Below, piece by piece: positions 43,193 through 51,992 of a DNA stretch of 64,000 bases; the stretch's first letter is position 1; each line of letters opens with the position of its first letter. This stretch comes from Pseudomonas jessenii (GTDB taxonomy: Bacteria > Pseudomonadota > Gammaproteobacteria > Pseudomonadales > Pseudomonadaceae): the NCBI RefSeq assembly GCF_002236115.1, contig NZ_NIWT01000001.1, positions 1 through 64,000 of the forward strand, given 5' to 3'. Position numbers and translations under genes: made by a program. The notes beneath the pieces are model-generated. The model was not told the origin of the DNA. It was given only the letters and a program-made list of their open reading frames with translations, and ran no database searches.

Positions 43193-44110
43193 ATGCGCAC
43201 AGATGCTGATACACCAATTATCCTGCCACCGCTGAGAGCAATTCAGGCCTTCGAGCAAACGGCGCGCTTCGGGAATGTTGCCAGGGCGGCGGAAGTATTG
43301 GATTTAACGCCATCAGCTGTGAGTCACCAACTGGCCAAGCTTGAGGGGATGATAGGCAGGCAATTATTCGTTCGAGCGGCCCGTGGTGTCTCCCTCACTC
43401 CGGTGGGGGAGCAGTACCTGAAAGAAGTCTCCGGGATCCTACATAGCCTTGCAGTGGCAACCGAACGCGCGGCCAGCGATGTCAGTCTCGATTGTCTGCG
43501 GCTGCACTCATCGCCCAGCTTCGGCCTGCTCTGGTTGATGCCGCGATTGGAAGCATTCCGTGCAAGTCATCCCGATATCCAGCTCAACTTGTCATGTTCT
43601 TACGAGTCACTGCACTTCAGCCGGGACAAGATTGATGTGGATATCCGCCATGGAATGCCCAATTGGCCAAGCTATGAGGTTCGCACGGTTCAAAATGAAA
43701 AATTCGCCGTACTGACATCACCGAAATTGCTGACGCAACGACCTGTCCGAGTGGCGTCGGATCTACTCGATTGTGATTTGGTACTGTCTGAAGCCACACT
43801 GCTGAAGTGGCCACAATGGTTCGCCCAACATGGTTTGGCTCGACCGGAAAGACCCTACACGTTGAGTTTCGACCGATCCTATATGTCACTTGAGGCCGCC
43901 AGCCATGGGCTTGGATTCGCGTTGGAGAGTACGCTGCTCGCGCAAAAGTACCTCGCGTCCGGAGCGCTAGTAGAAGTTGCGCCAGAATCCCTCAGCGCTC
44001 CAGTGGCCGCTCACCATTTAGTGTTTCCAAAGGCGCATTCCGGCTTTCCGCGTGTGCGGCGCTTTTTAGAGTGGATGGAAAGTGAGTTGGGACATGAGTT
44101 CGCGTACTGA
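43193..44110 (+). CDS. LysR-family regulator (GcvA-like), copy 1
   Basis: The 305-residue protein has an N-terminal winged HTH (residues about 10-70: NVARAAEVLDLTPSAVSHQL) and a LysR substrate-binding domain (LHSSPSFGLLWLMPRLEAFR onward). Its closest look-alike in the window is the LysR at 60721, which also stands next to a split transketolase. It is divergent from the SDR-MFS-transketolase operon and very likely controls it in response to the substrate or an intermediate. Confidence 0.88.
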   Translation: MRTDADTPIILPPLRAIQAFEQTARFGNVARAAEVLDLTPSAVSHQLAKLEGMIGRQLFVRAARGVSLTPVGEQYLKEVSGILHSLAVATERAASDVSLDCLRLHSSPSFGLLWLMPRLEAFRASHPDIQLNLSCSYESLHFSRDKIDVDIRHGMPNWPSYEVRTVQNEKFAVLTSPKLLTQRPVRVASDLLDCDLVLSEATLLKWPQWFAQHGLARPERPYTLSFDRSYMSLEAASHGLGFALESTLLAQKYLASGALVEVAPESLSAPVAAHHLVFPKAHSGFPRVRRFLEWMESELGHEFAY

Positions 44111-44223
44111 GCGGTGCCGAGATGGAACGCTAGAGAGGGATACTTCTTCGTCTTGGACTGAGCGTTGAAAGAGCATCAATTGTTGATCTCTCAGAGAGCC
44201 ACACCATTCAGCAAAAGGTGTAT

Positions 44224-44453
44224 TCAGCACTTTTCGCCTATGCGCGACCTGGCCTCACGTAGTGCCGCCTTCAGCTCGCCGACGAGGCATTCCCACGCCT
44301 CTTCACGTATTGGCTGCTGCTTAGCAATTTCCTGATTGCGTAGGTGAACCGCGATTAGCTAAACCACTAGCGCGGGGTGGGCTGAGTACCCTTGTCCTGT
44401 AATGTGAGACTGGTACTGCGAACTCCGGCATTGATGTAAAAATCATCTCCCAT
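44224..44453 (-). pseudogene. Frameshifted small gene (about 76 codons)
   Basis: On the minus strand an AGGAGG site precedes ATG 44451-44453. The frame reads MGDDFYINAGVRSTSLTLQD, then KGTQPTPR and TAG. The next frame carries LIAVHLRNQEIAKQQPIREE and AWECLVGELKAALREARSRIGEKC to TGA at 44224. Both halves look like genuine protein and join at about 44360 by a small indel. A complete small gene has been disabled. Family unknown. It sits in the 382-bp gap between the LysR and IclR genes. Confidence 0.5.
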
Positions 44454-44492
44454 ATTATGATATTCCTCCTAAGAAACTATGAGGGGTTTCCG

Positions 44493-46097
44493 ATGGACGC
44501 AGGCAAAGGCACCGCATCATTAGAAAAAGCCTTTGATCTACTCGAAGCTATCGGGCTAGCACCTGAGGGACTCGATAGTCAGCTTCTTGCTGGCCGAGTA
44601 AATCTTCCGCGCTCAACGCTTTACAGATTACTTGGCCTACTGGTCGATCGCGGGATGGTTCGGCGCGATCCAACAAGTAAACGCTACCGTTTGGGTTTCC
44701 GTTATTTGGAGATGGTTCGGGGTGCTTGGTTGGAACCAGATTTGGTAGCCGCAGCTAGCTTCGAACTGAGATCGTTGCGAGACCTTACTGGCGAGACCGC
44801 ATATCTTGCTATCCGAGAGGGAGATCAAGTTCTCTCCCTTGAACGTTGTGATGGTGCTCATACTCACCGCTCCGCCGCTGCCATGGGCCAGAGCAAGCCG
44901 ATGTATTGCACAGGTCAGGGCAAGGCCATCCTGAGCGCCATGGGTGAGGGTGAACGCCGTGACCTCATCAAACGCATGCAGTTGGTACCCCTGACCCCTC
45001 TGACGATCACTGATAAACATCGACTCGCTATCGAAGTTGAAGTTACCCGCGCGCGTGGATATGCCATCGATGATGAGGAAATCGCGATGGGCATTCGGTG
45101 TGTAGCTGCCCCTGTCGTGGATGGTTCGGGTCAGGTACGTGGCGCGTTGAGCATCGCAGGCCCTGCCTATCGTCTGGATCGTGATCGCCTTGAGCTGATC
45201 GGCCCAGAGGTTGCGGCTTCGGCGCAGAGGGTTGGCAGTCAGTTGGCAGTGCGGCAAAACCCCTCGAATCCCGATGTCTTGCAGCCTCTCAGTGACCGGT
45301 GGGCTTTCCTGGGAGGGCTGCCGAGGTGGAGCGAGCGGGAGTCGTGTCTCTATTGGGCCGACAAGTTAGGGCCCGCGATTTATCGCCATGACGATAAAGG
45401 CACCGAGAAGATCTTTCAGTCTGAGCGGCCAATCAGCGGCATGGAGCTGACTTCCAATGGCCTGTTCGTGGCCGCTGACGAGGAGTTCTTCTTCATCGTT
45501 GATGGGGCAGTCAGATCCCGAGGTCACTACGGCTTCGGTGCCCCCGCGTGCATTTGCACTGATCGAGATGGCCGGCTGTGGGCGGCGACTAGAATGAGCG
45601 GCGGAGCGTGGAAGGTTGGCGAAGTGAAACGCGACGGAACGCTCAATAGCCATTGGCAATTTAGCGAAGCTGTCAGTGCACTTGCTTGGGATTCTCAGAA
45701 TGGCCAGCTTTTTGCGCTGGCTGCCGATTCAGGGACGATCTTCCGACTGGAGCGCGCAGGGCAAGTCCGTAGATTTGCGACGCTTCCAAAGGGTTCTGGT
45801 TTGTTGAGCGGCCTGGCTGTGGATGAAAAAGGAAGCATCTGGACGGCGCTCTCTGGCGGTTGGAGTATCGTTAAATTCGACCGAGAAGGGAATCTGGAGC
45901 GGATGTTGGGCGTGCCTGTCTCGTCACCCACGGATCTCTGCTTTGGAGGCGTTGATGGTGCCTCCCTGTTTATCACCTCGGCGCGCCAGGCGGTCAGCCG
46001 TGATGCGTTAAAAACAGCGCCTTGGTCGGGCACTGTCATGAGCACGCCAGCAGATAGCCGTGGTACCCCAGCGGCTATCACGCGTGGGCCAGCTTGA
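44493..46097 (+). CDS. IclR-family regulator fused to an SMP-30/gluconolactonase-like domain
   Basis: ATG 44493 follows GAGGGG; the frame opens 12 codons earlier. Residues about 8-70 are an IclR HTH (LAGRVNLPRSTLYRLLGLLV), 75-245 the IclR effector domain (YCTGQGKAILSAM, GIRCVAAPVVDG), and 255-530 a six-bladed SMP-30 propeller. The propeller's metal ligands in active lactonases (E of EGP, N of PND, D of PDG) are replaced here by GGL, PACI and LSGL, so catalysis is unlikely; lactone sensing is more plausible. It converges on the porin gene, with stop codons two bases apart, at the end of the sugar-acid operon, which it probably regulates. At about 534 residues it is twice the usual IclR length. 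Confidence 0.82.
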   Translation: MDAGKGTASLEKAFDLLEAIGLAPEGLDSQLLAGRVNLPRSTLYRLLGLLVDRGMVRRDPTSKRYRLGFRYLEMVRGAWLEPDLVAAASFELRSLRDLTGETAYLAIREGDQVLSLERCDGAHTHRSAAAMGQSKPMYCTGQGKAILSAMGEGERRDLIKRMQLVPLTPLTITDKHRLAIEVEVTRARGYAIDDEEIAMGIRCVAAPVVDGSGQVRGALSIAGPAYRLDRDRLELIGPEVAASAQRVGSQLAVRQNPSNPDVLQPLSDRWAFLGGLPRWSERESCLYWADKLGPAIYRHDDKGTEKIFQSERPISGMELTSNGLFVAADEEFFFIVDGAVRSRGHYGFGAPACICTDRDGRLWAATRMSGGAWKVGEVKRDGTLNSHWQFSEAVSALAWDSQNGQLFALAADSGTIFRLERAGQVRRFATLPKGSGLLSGLAVDEKGSIWTALSGGWSIVKFDREGNLERMLGVPVSSPTDLCFGGVDGASLFITSARQAVSRDALKTAPWSGTVMSTPADSRGTPAAITRGPA

Positions 46098-46099
46098 TC

Positions 46100-47374
46100 C
46101 TATTTCAGCGCGAACGTGTATGAAATGATGGCGCGATTCTCGTCGCGTCGTCCTGTGGCATCTCCCTGGATTTCAACGTTACGCAGGCGCAGTGCCAGGT
46201 TTTTTAGTGGGCCGCTTTGAATCACATAGCTCACGTCGATGTTCCGTTCCCATTCCTTGCCTGGCTGGCCCTTCACTTCGAAGTCCTCACCGTGCACATA
46301 GCGCGCGAATGCGGTCAGGCCTGGCACACCCAGACCTGCAAAATCGATGTCATAGCGCGCTTGCAAAGACCGCTCGCCAGCACGATCAAAGCGCAGCACC
46401 TGGATGGCATTGGCAACTCCTGGCAGGTCGGTGTCGTGAAGGAAAGGCAGAGCACTATCCCCCGCGTTGTATTGATAGCCTAGAGTGACCTTCTGAAAAC
46501 CGTAGGCTGCGCTCACCAATCCAGATGCCATGCGGCTGTCCAGGTTACCGGCACGCGCAGTGCCACTTTCATCGCTGTCTAAATAGTTGAGGGTGCCAGA
46601 CAGTCTCCAGCCGGCTACGTCTACGAACTTGGTTCCTGTGTAGAGTACTTGCTGATAAACATCTTCAAGGCGTCCGCCCCATATGCCGAGTGACATGCTG
46701 CTTTCGGGCGACCAGGTACCGCCGACGTAGTTGAAGCGATCGCTGGTGACGTTGAGGTAGTTGCCGGTCTGCATGGCGCGCGAACCGCTGAACTCTCGAT
46801 AGTTGACCTGCCTCATCTGGCCGAGGCTAAAAGTGAAATGGTCGATCTCGTTGCTGTCGAGCATTGCACCTTCGAAAAACTGAGGAAGCAGCCGGGAGTC
46901 GCCGGCATAAACCAATGGGATCTTCGGAAAGAGTCCACCCACCTTCAGTTCAGTTTTGGATATCTTCATTTTCACTGCGGCTGTTGCTTCGGAGTACTCA
47001 TCGACCGATCGAGGATCTGCGTTACGTGGCCCGCCCGCGCGATCGTAGGCACCCGGGAGGAGGGCGCTACCGCTACGATCCGGAGAAGAGTCCAGCTTTA
47101 GGCCCAGTCCTGCGTACATGTCCACCCCAAATCCAATCGGCGTGTCGGTGTAACCAGATTGAGCCTTGAAAATGAATCCTTGAGCCCACTCCTCTATTTT
47201 CGATTGTGCAGGAGCCGTCGAATCGCGCAGGTCATGGTTGTAGTAGAAGTTTCGTATCGTCAGCGCTGCTTTACTGTCGTGGACGAAATCCGCTTGGGCA
47301 CAAGTAGGGATGAGCCCAGATGCAACCAGGGTAATAAGTGGAACGGAAGATGAGCGGAGCTGGCAACATTTCAT
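46100..47374 (-). CDS. OprD-family outer-membrane porin
   Basis: ATG at 47372-47374 behind AAGGAA begins a signal peptide (VPLITLVASGLIPTCAQA, cleavage before DF). The mature barrel has OprD traits: an N-terminal SKAALTIRNFYYNHDLRD strand, an LGLKLDSSPDRSG segment, and the C-terminal NRAIISYTFALK ending in K after the aromatic. About 424 residues, normal for the family. OprD porins take up small carboxylates and amino acids. It is the last gene of the leftward operon and should let the sugar acid or uronate across the outer membrane. Confidence 0.87.
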   Translation of the reverse strand: MKCCQLRSSSVPLITLVASGLIPTCAQADFVHDSKAALTIRNFYYNHDLRDSTAPAQSKIEEWAQGFIFKAQSGYTDTPIGFGVDMYAGLGLKLDSSPDRSGSALLPGAYDRAGGPRNADPRSVDEYSEATAAVKMKISKTELKVGGLFPKIPLVYAGDSRLLPQFFEGAMLDSNEIDHFTFSLGQMRQVNYREFSGSRAMQTGNYLNVTSDRFNYVGGTWSPESSMSLGIWGGRLEDVYQQVLYTGTKFVDVAGWRLSGTLNYLDSDESGTARAGNLDSRMASGLVSAAYGFQKVTLGYQYNAGDSALPFLHDTDLPGVANAIQVLRFDRAGERSLQARYDIDFAGLGVPGLTAFARYVHGEDFEVKGQPGKEWERNIDVSYVIQSGPLKNLALRLRNVEIQGDATGRRDENRAIISYTFALK

Positions 47375-47427
47375 TCTTATTATTTTCCTTAGGTGGTCGG
47401 CATTGCATTGCAGGTAAACCGGCAAAT

Positions 47428-48297
47428 TCAGTTAGGTCGCCAAGTGAAATTCAGTGTTGCGGCCAAGGTTTCTCCGGGCCCTAGAACCTGCGTGCCTTGG
47501 GCAGCCCACTCACTCAGGGGACTGTTAAAGGCATCCGCAAGATGCGATACCGGCTCAAGGCAAACGTAAGGAGCGCCTAGCGGAGCGAATGCGACGAAGT
47601 GGGTCAGAGGCGCCTGCGTCTGCAAGGTCAATTGGCCTTCGGGATAGCTCACCTTCAGTTGGCCGTCCCAATCAGATCCATAAAGGGCGAGCTTTTCCTC
47701 TATGTCTTCACTGATCACCACCGATTGGTACCTGGAATGAGCCACTCCGGTTGGGAGGTAGGCTTCGTCGATCTCCCAAGATCGACCCAGGTTTAGCTCC
47801 ATGTGCATCCCTGCATGGCGTTGCATATACGGGTGCAGACCCAAACCTGCGGGCATTGATGAATTCCCGAGATTTGTTACAGCTATTTCGATGTGTAACT
47901 GATCATCGTTGAGTGTGAATTGCTGTTCAAAACGCACAGGCCAAGGCCAATGCTCGCCGTCGTAGTTGCAGGTAAGCGTGGCATTGCGTTCGCTGTGGTT
48001 GACGACCAGCCACGGCAAGGTTTGGGAAACGCCATGCAGGGTGTGAGGAAGAACTGCAGGATGGGGAGGGAGGGCGTGAGTGATTCCACCATGCGCCAGT
48101 CGGGAATCCCGAATGCGGTTGGAGTAAGGCATGAGTGGATAGATCCCACCTTTTGGCCAAGCGACGGGATCAAAGGATTCCGAAGTGATCGGGGTCACGA
48201 TATCCAATCCGGTTGCCTGCAGTAGCGCGACCCGACCGCCCCATTCGGGAATGAGTGCCAGAGACCAAGTTTTATTCTTGAGTTCAACACGTTTCAT
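47428..48297 (-). CDS. Aldose 1-epimerase family protein
   Basis: The 289-residue protein of the galactose-mutarotase fold contains MPYSNRIRDSR (substrate-binding arginine), LHGVSQTLPW, GLHPYMQRH (catalytic histidine) and a C-terminal acid in CLEPVSHLADAFN. Mutarotases interconvert the alpha and beta forms of sugars so that a dehydrogenase can act. It lies between the porin and the enolase-superfamily gene in the operon, consistent with a role on the incoming sugar or uronate. Confidence 0.85.
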   Translation of the reverse strand: MKRVELKNKTWSLALIPEWGGRVALLQATGLDIVTPITSESFDPVAWPKGGIYPLMPYSNRIRDSRLAHGGITHALPPHPAVLPHTLHGVSQTLPWLVVNHSERNATLTCNYDGEHWPWPVRFEQQFTLNDDQLHIEIAVTNLGNSSMPAGLGLHPYMQRHAGMHMELNLGRSWEIDEAYLPTGVAHSRYQSVVISEDIEEKLALYGSDWDGQLKVSYPEGQLTLQTQAPLTHFVAFAPLGAPYVCLEPVSHLADAFNSPLSEWAAQGTQVLGPGETLAATLNFTWRPN

Positions 48298-48384
48298 GGA
48301 TGCTCCTGAAATCGGGCATGCAACGTCCCATCCGGCGCACTTTGCGCGCAGGAGGAAGTGGTTTAGTTCGTTAGGAGAAGGTGT

Positions 48385-49476
48385 TTAATTCTTGAGGAAT
48401 TGCTCAAAAACGCCCAAGTTCAGATCAAGGCCCAGGCCGTGGCCGGTTGGGACTTGCATCGATCCACCATCCAATAGGCCTTTGACGTCGTAGAGCCAGC
48501 CATCCGTTTCAACGTAGTGGTACTCGACTAACGGCACCTCTACTTGCACGGCTGCGAGATGCAGCGTGGCTAACAAGCCCGGGCCGAAGTACGGGCTGTG
48601 AGGCAAGACTAGGGTGTCATATCGGCTTGCGAGTTTTGCGATCCGAAGACACTCACTGATGCCACCCACTTTGGTAACCGAGGGTTGAATTGAGTCGACC
48701 GCATTCAACGCCAAGGCGTTCTCGAATTGAACGGCGGTGCACCAATTTTCACCTGCCGAGATGGCAACGCCCTGGCCGCGCAAGCTGGAGAGCGTCGCGA
48801 AGTCTTCAGGCGGGAAGATTGGCTCTTCCAACCATGCGAGATTCAGCTCAGCCAGCGCTGGAAGCCACTCACGGGTGTCGTCGACAGTCCATGAGCAGTT
48901 GACGTCGGTGGCCAGCGGAACTTCGTCACCGATGGCATGACGGCAAGCGGCGATTTCTTCGAGTGAGTTCTCATGCAGCTTGATGGTGGTGAAACCCTCG
49001 CGCAGGGCGCGCTCGCACGTGGCTGGCCCGATAACGCTATCGTTGTACCGGACAAGGCTTGCGTACGCTGGAATCGAATCGCGTGCGGTTGTACCCAGCA
49101 ATCCATGTAGCGGAAGTCCTTCACGGCGAGCCTTCAAATCCCACAGCGCCATGTCGACTCCCGATAAACCGAACATGGTGACGCCGTAGCGACCAAAAAT
49201 GTGTAGCCGGAGCTGGGCGTTGAGGTTCCAGGCTGGAATATCGTTCACCGTTTGATCGACGATGAGTGGGGAGATCAGGCGATCGATCATGGCCTGCACT
49301 GAACTTGAAACGAAGTACCCAAAGGCCTCTCCCCATCCCACGTTTCCAAGCTCGTCCTCAACGCGAACTAGAACGTTCTCCAGCGTATGCCAGGTCAGAG
49401 GGGTGATGACCTTTTCCTTGCCGCCGTCATGGAAAGGGATTTCGACTACAAAGGTCTTCAGGCTCGTGATCTTCAT
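48385..49476 (-). CDS. Mandelate racemase/muconate lactonizing family sugar-acid dehydratase
   Basis: The 363-residue enolase-superfamily enzyme has an N-terminal capping domain and a C-terminal barrel. The catalytic K is in FTTIKLHE (about residue 167); metal ligands are D in ATDVNCSW, E in WLEEPIFP and E in SAGENWC; the catalytic histidine is in LVLPHSPYFGPG. This set fits acid-sugar dehydratases, which remove water to give a 2-keto-3-deoxy acid. It overlaps the next gene (Udh-like) by four bases (49473-49476), so product and enzyme are coupled. The precise sugar acid cannot be told from sequence. Confidence 0.85.
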   Translation of the reverse strand: MKITSLKTFVVEIPFHDGGKEKVITPLTWHTLENVLVRVEDELGNVGWGEAFGYFVSSSVQAMIDRLISPLIVDQTVNDIPAWNLNAQLRLHIFGRYGVTMFGLSGVDMALWDLKARREGLPLHGLLGTTARDSIPAYASLVRYNDSVIGPATCERALREGFTTIKLHENSLEEIAACRHAIGDEVPLATDVNCSWTVDDTREWLPALAELNLAWLEEPIFPPEDFATLSSLRGQGVAISAGENWCTAVQFENALALNAVDSIQPSVTKVGGISECLRIAKLASRYDTLVLPHSPYFGPGLLATLHLAAVQVEVPLVEYHYVETDGWLYDVKGLLDGGSMQVPTGHGLGLDLNLGVFEQFLKN

Positions 49477-50285
49477 GACTGCGCACCCAAAAGGCTCACC
49501 AGTTTGTTTCCTGCATAGGCGCCGCCAACATGATCACGGCCCGAGCATGCAGGATCCATTTTTTCATAGGCCAAATATCCTGAAGCAAGATTGTCTTTTG
49601 CATTGTCTTGAGGGCGGTAACCTAGAGCTCTTGCCTGACGATTGTGGAACAGCGGATTGGGGCTCTCTGATACGCCGTAGACAATTTCGTGTCGAATCTT
49701 GGGGTGCTCCAAGCCAATTCGGACTAATTGCGCGAGGTCGCGCGCACTCGTCCACATCCTTAGTCTACGGGCGTCAGCGACTTGAACATCTGCATTACCG
49801 ATACGAATCACGAATGTTGCCAGATTATATCTCTGGGTAAATGCAGCGCAGGCCGCTTCGCCGAACACCTTGCTCATCGCGTAGTAGCTGTCGGGGGCCG
49901 GCGGCATGTCGTCGAAAGTCTCGGCAGCGTCGGTACGATACTGGCCGATTACATGGTGGCTGCTGGTGAAAATGAACCGCTTGACACCATGGCGATGTGC
50001 GGCTTCGAGTAGGTAAAGGGTTGCGTGGTAATTAGGTTCAACCGTGGTCTGGAATGCGATTTCTGTTCCATGAGCGCAGGCTAGATGGAGGATTGCATCA
50101 ACACCTTCAACAGCGCGCTCCACTAGGGCAGGATCTGTTAAGTCGCCAACGATCTCTGTCTCGTCTGAGTGCAGCGAGCCCACTGAGCGACGATCCAGCA
50201 GTCTGAGCGTGTAGTGCTCACGCAGTAAGGGACGAAGGGCTGTACCAACGATGCCCGCAGCTCCGGTAATCAGCAAGGTTTGCAT
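49473..50285 (-). CDS. NAD-dependent uronate-dehydrogenase-like SDR
   Basis: ATG at 50283-50285 after GAGGAAAC gives 270 residues, close to Udh enzymes (about 265). The Rossmann motif is TGAAGIVGTALRP (residues 7-19), the catalytic serine is in FTSSHHVIG, and Y-x-x-x-K is in YYAMSKVFGE. The SSxHVIG arrangement is typical of uronate dehydrogenase, which oxidises galacturonate or glucuronate to the aldarolactone. Coupled to the dehydratase gene. Other aldose substrates remain possible. Confidence 0.8.
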   Translation of the reverse strand: MQTLLITGAAGIVGTALRPLLREHYTLRLLDRRSVGSLHSDETEIVGDLTDPALVERAVEGVDAILHLACAHGTEIAFQTTVEPNYHATLYLLEAAHRHGVKRFIFTSSHHVIGQYRTDAAETFDDMPPAPDSYYAMSKVFGEAACAAFTQRYNLATFVIRIGNADVQVADARRLRMWTSARDLAQLVRIGLEHPKIRHEIVYGVSESPNPLFHNRQARALGYRPQDNAKDNLASGYLAYEKMDPACSGRDHVGGAYAGNKLVSLLGAQS

Positions 50286-50345
50286 AAACTGTTTCCTCAT
50301 TCTGCAAGGAGCTGAGCCAGGTTTAACGAGCTCAGCTTCTTGAAT

Positions 50346-51632
50346 TCAAGCCGTTGCTAGCACCGGGTTTGAAACGGCCTTATTGGTGACAAAAAGCGCC
50401 ACAATAACCGCCCCGATGACACCCAGAATGCCCGCAAGAGCAAACCCGCTACCGAAGGTTCCTGTGGACTGAATGATCATGCCTGTCGCTGTTGGCGCGA
50501 CAATACCCGACAGGTTGGCGAGACCGTGCATGAAGCCGCCGGCGGTACCAACCTGATGATCGGGCACCGCGTCCTGAATCATCGACCAATAGGCAGGTGC
50601 AGATAGCATCAGGAATCCGACTGCAATGGTCATGACGACCACGGCGCTGGTCACGCTACTGAGCTGCCCGGTAAGTCCTACGCAAACCGCAGAGATGAGC
50701 AGACATGTCACCAATACGACCTTGCGCGAAAACAGGCGCCGACCTGTACGTTTGAATACCCAGTCGATCAAAAATCCGCCGCCGATGAATCCCAAAGTTC
50801 CTACGAACCAGGGAAGGGCGGTGACGATGCTCATGGACTTGAGATCAATCCCTTTTGCATCGATTAGATAGCTTGGGAACCAGGTCATGAAGAAGTAAAG
50901 GATGTAGTTGTAGCAGAACAGCGAAAGTCCCATGACGATCACCGCGCGCTGGCGAATCACATCAAGCACGGGCGTTTTGGGGGCCTCACTTGCAGACTGC
51001 ACAGGAGCTTCACGATCAAGATTGATCAAAGCCAGCTCCTCTTGACCAACCTTGGGGTGCTCAACTGGGGTCGAAGTCGCCAAACGCCACCAAGCCAGTG
51101 CCCAGATGATGCCGAACACTGCGATAACGACGAACGCAACTCGCCACCCTAGCCATAAGGCCAAGAAGCCGACGATAGGCCCGGCGAGTGCGCCACCCAG
51201 CGGCCCACCAGCTTGGGCAAAGCCGATGGCACGTGCGCGTTCCTTGATCGGAAACCAGCTGTTGATGGCCTTGTTCGCGGTGGTACTGACGGGGCCCTCA
51301 CCTACACCAAAAAGAGCTCTTACGATCAGCAGCGACCAAAAGTTAAACGCCAGGGCAGTAGACCCGCACAGCACCGACCAAAAACTCATCGACCAGATCA
51401 ATACGCGTTTTGGCCCGAAGCGGTCAGCTAGGTAGCCACCGACGAAGCAGAACAACGCATACCCGAAGAAGAAGCTGCTGAAGATCAGGCCTTTTTCCGA
51501 GGGCGTCAGATGGTATTCCTGGGTAATGAAGGGCATCGCGATGGAAAGCGCAGCACGGTCAACGTAGTTGATGACCATCGCCACGAACAGCATTGCCAGT
51601 ATCGTCCAGCGATAGGGCTTCTTATTTTTCAT
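50346..51632 (-). CDS. MFS permease, ACS family (hexuronate/aldarate type)
   Basis: The 428-residue, twelve-helix inner-membrane transporter carries the opening MVINYVDRAALSIAMPFITQ and a GGYLADRFGPKRVL loop, as in ExuT, GudP and GarP. This supports uptake of a hexuronate or aldarate. It lies in the middle of the leftward operon, upstream of the Udh-like gene and downstream of the Dabb gene. Assignment to a single substrate is not possible from sequence. Confidence 0.87.
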   Translation of the reverse strand: MKNKKPYRWTILAMLFVAMVINYVDRAALSIAMPFITQEYHLTPSEKGLIFSSFFFGYALFCFVGGYLADRFGPKRVLIWSMSFWSVLCGSTALAFNFWSLLIVRALFGVGEGPVSTTANKAINSWFPIKERARAIGFAQAGGPLGGALAGPIVGFLALWLGWRVAFVVIAVFGIIWALAWWRLATSTPVEHPKVGQEELALINLDREAPVQSASEAPKTPVLDVIRQRAVIVMGLSLFCYNYILYFFMTWFPSYLIDAKGIDLKSMSIVTALPWFVGTLGFIGGGFLIDWVFKRTGRRLFSRKVVLVTCLLISAVCVGLTGQLSSVTSAVVVMTIAVGFLMLSAPAYWSMIQDAVPDHQVGTAGGFMHGLANLSGIVAPTATGMIIQSTGTFGSGFALAGILGVIGAVIVALFVTNKAVSNPVLATA

Positions 51633-51685
51633 TTCTGTCTCCGCGCGCCTTCATTGAGGCGCGTCTGTTGTTATTGTCGCGAGCG

Positions 51686-51979
51686 TTAGGCGGTGTAGTC
51701 GACAGCCGCCCACTCGAAGTATTGCTTGAGGTCTTTCACTAACGCCTGGTGCGCCGGATGCGGCAGGTACCGCTCTACGGCCTCGGCGTTGTCGAAGCTG
51801 GAATCAAGCAGATAGTCCCAACAGATAGAGCGTTCGAGTTCGTTGGTCTCTACATGCCAGTCACGGATGAAATCGATGTAATTGGGCAGTGTTCGCATGC
51901 GCTCCACCAATTCGGCTTCAAGTTGTGGTTGAACTGGTACATCGGGTAGGCGGCGGAACATAACAATATGACGCATCAT
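51686..51979 (-). CDS. Dabb-family (stress-responsive A/B barrel) protein
   Basis: ATG at 51977-51979 is preceded by AAGGAGG eight bases away, giving 97 residues; the longer frame back to 52219 overlaps the dehydrogenase gene and is rejected. The opening MMRHIVMFRR and the dimeric ferredoxin-like pattern (RDWHVETN ... YLLDSSFDNAEAVERYLPHP) match the Dabb domain. Such proteins act as small dimeric enzymes or binders in some catabolic routes. Its role here is unknown. Confidence 0.8.
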   Translation of the reverse strand: MMRHIVMFRRLPDVPVQPQLEAELVERMRTLPNYIDFIRDWHVETNELERSICWDYLLDSSFDNAEAVERYLPHPAHQALVKDLKQYFEWAAVDYTA

Positions 51980-51992
51980 CAGGACGACCTCC

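Noticed and set aside
44493..46097. Active gluconolactonase
   Set aside because: The three usual metal-ligand motifs are replaced, so a catalytic call is not supported.
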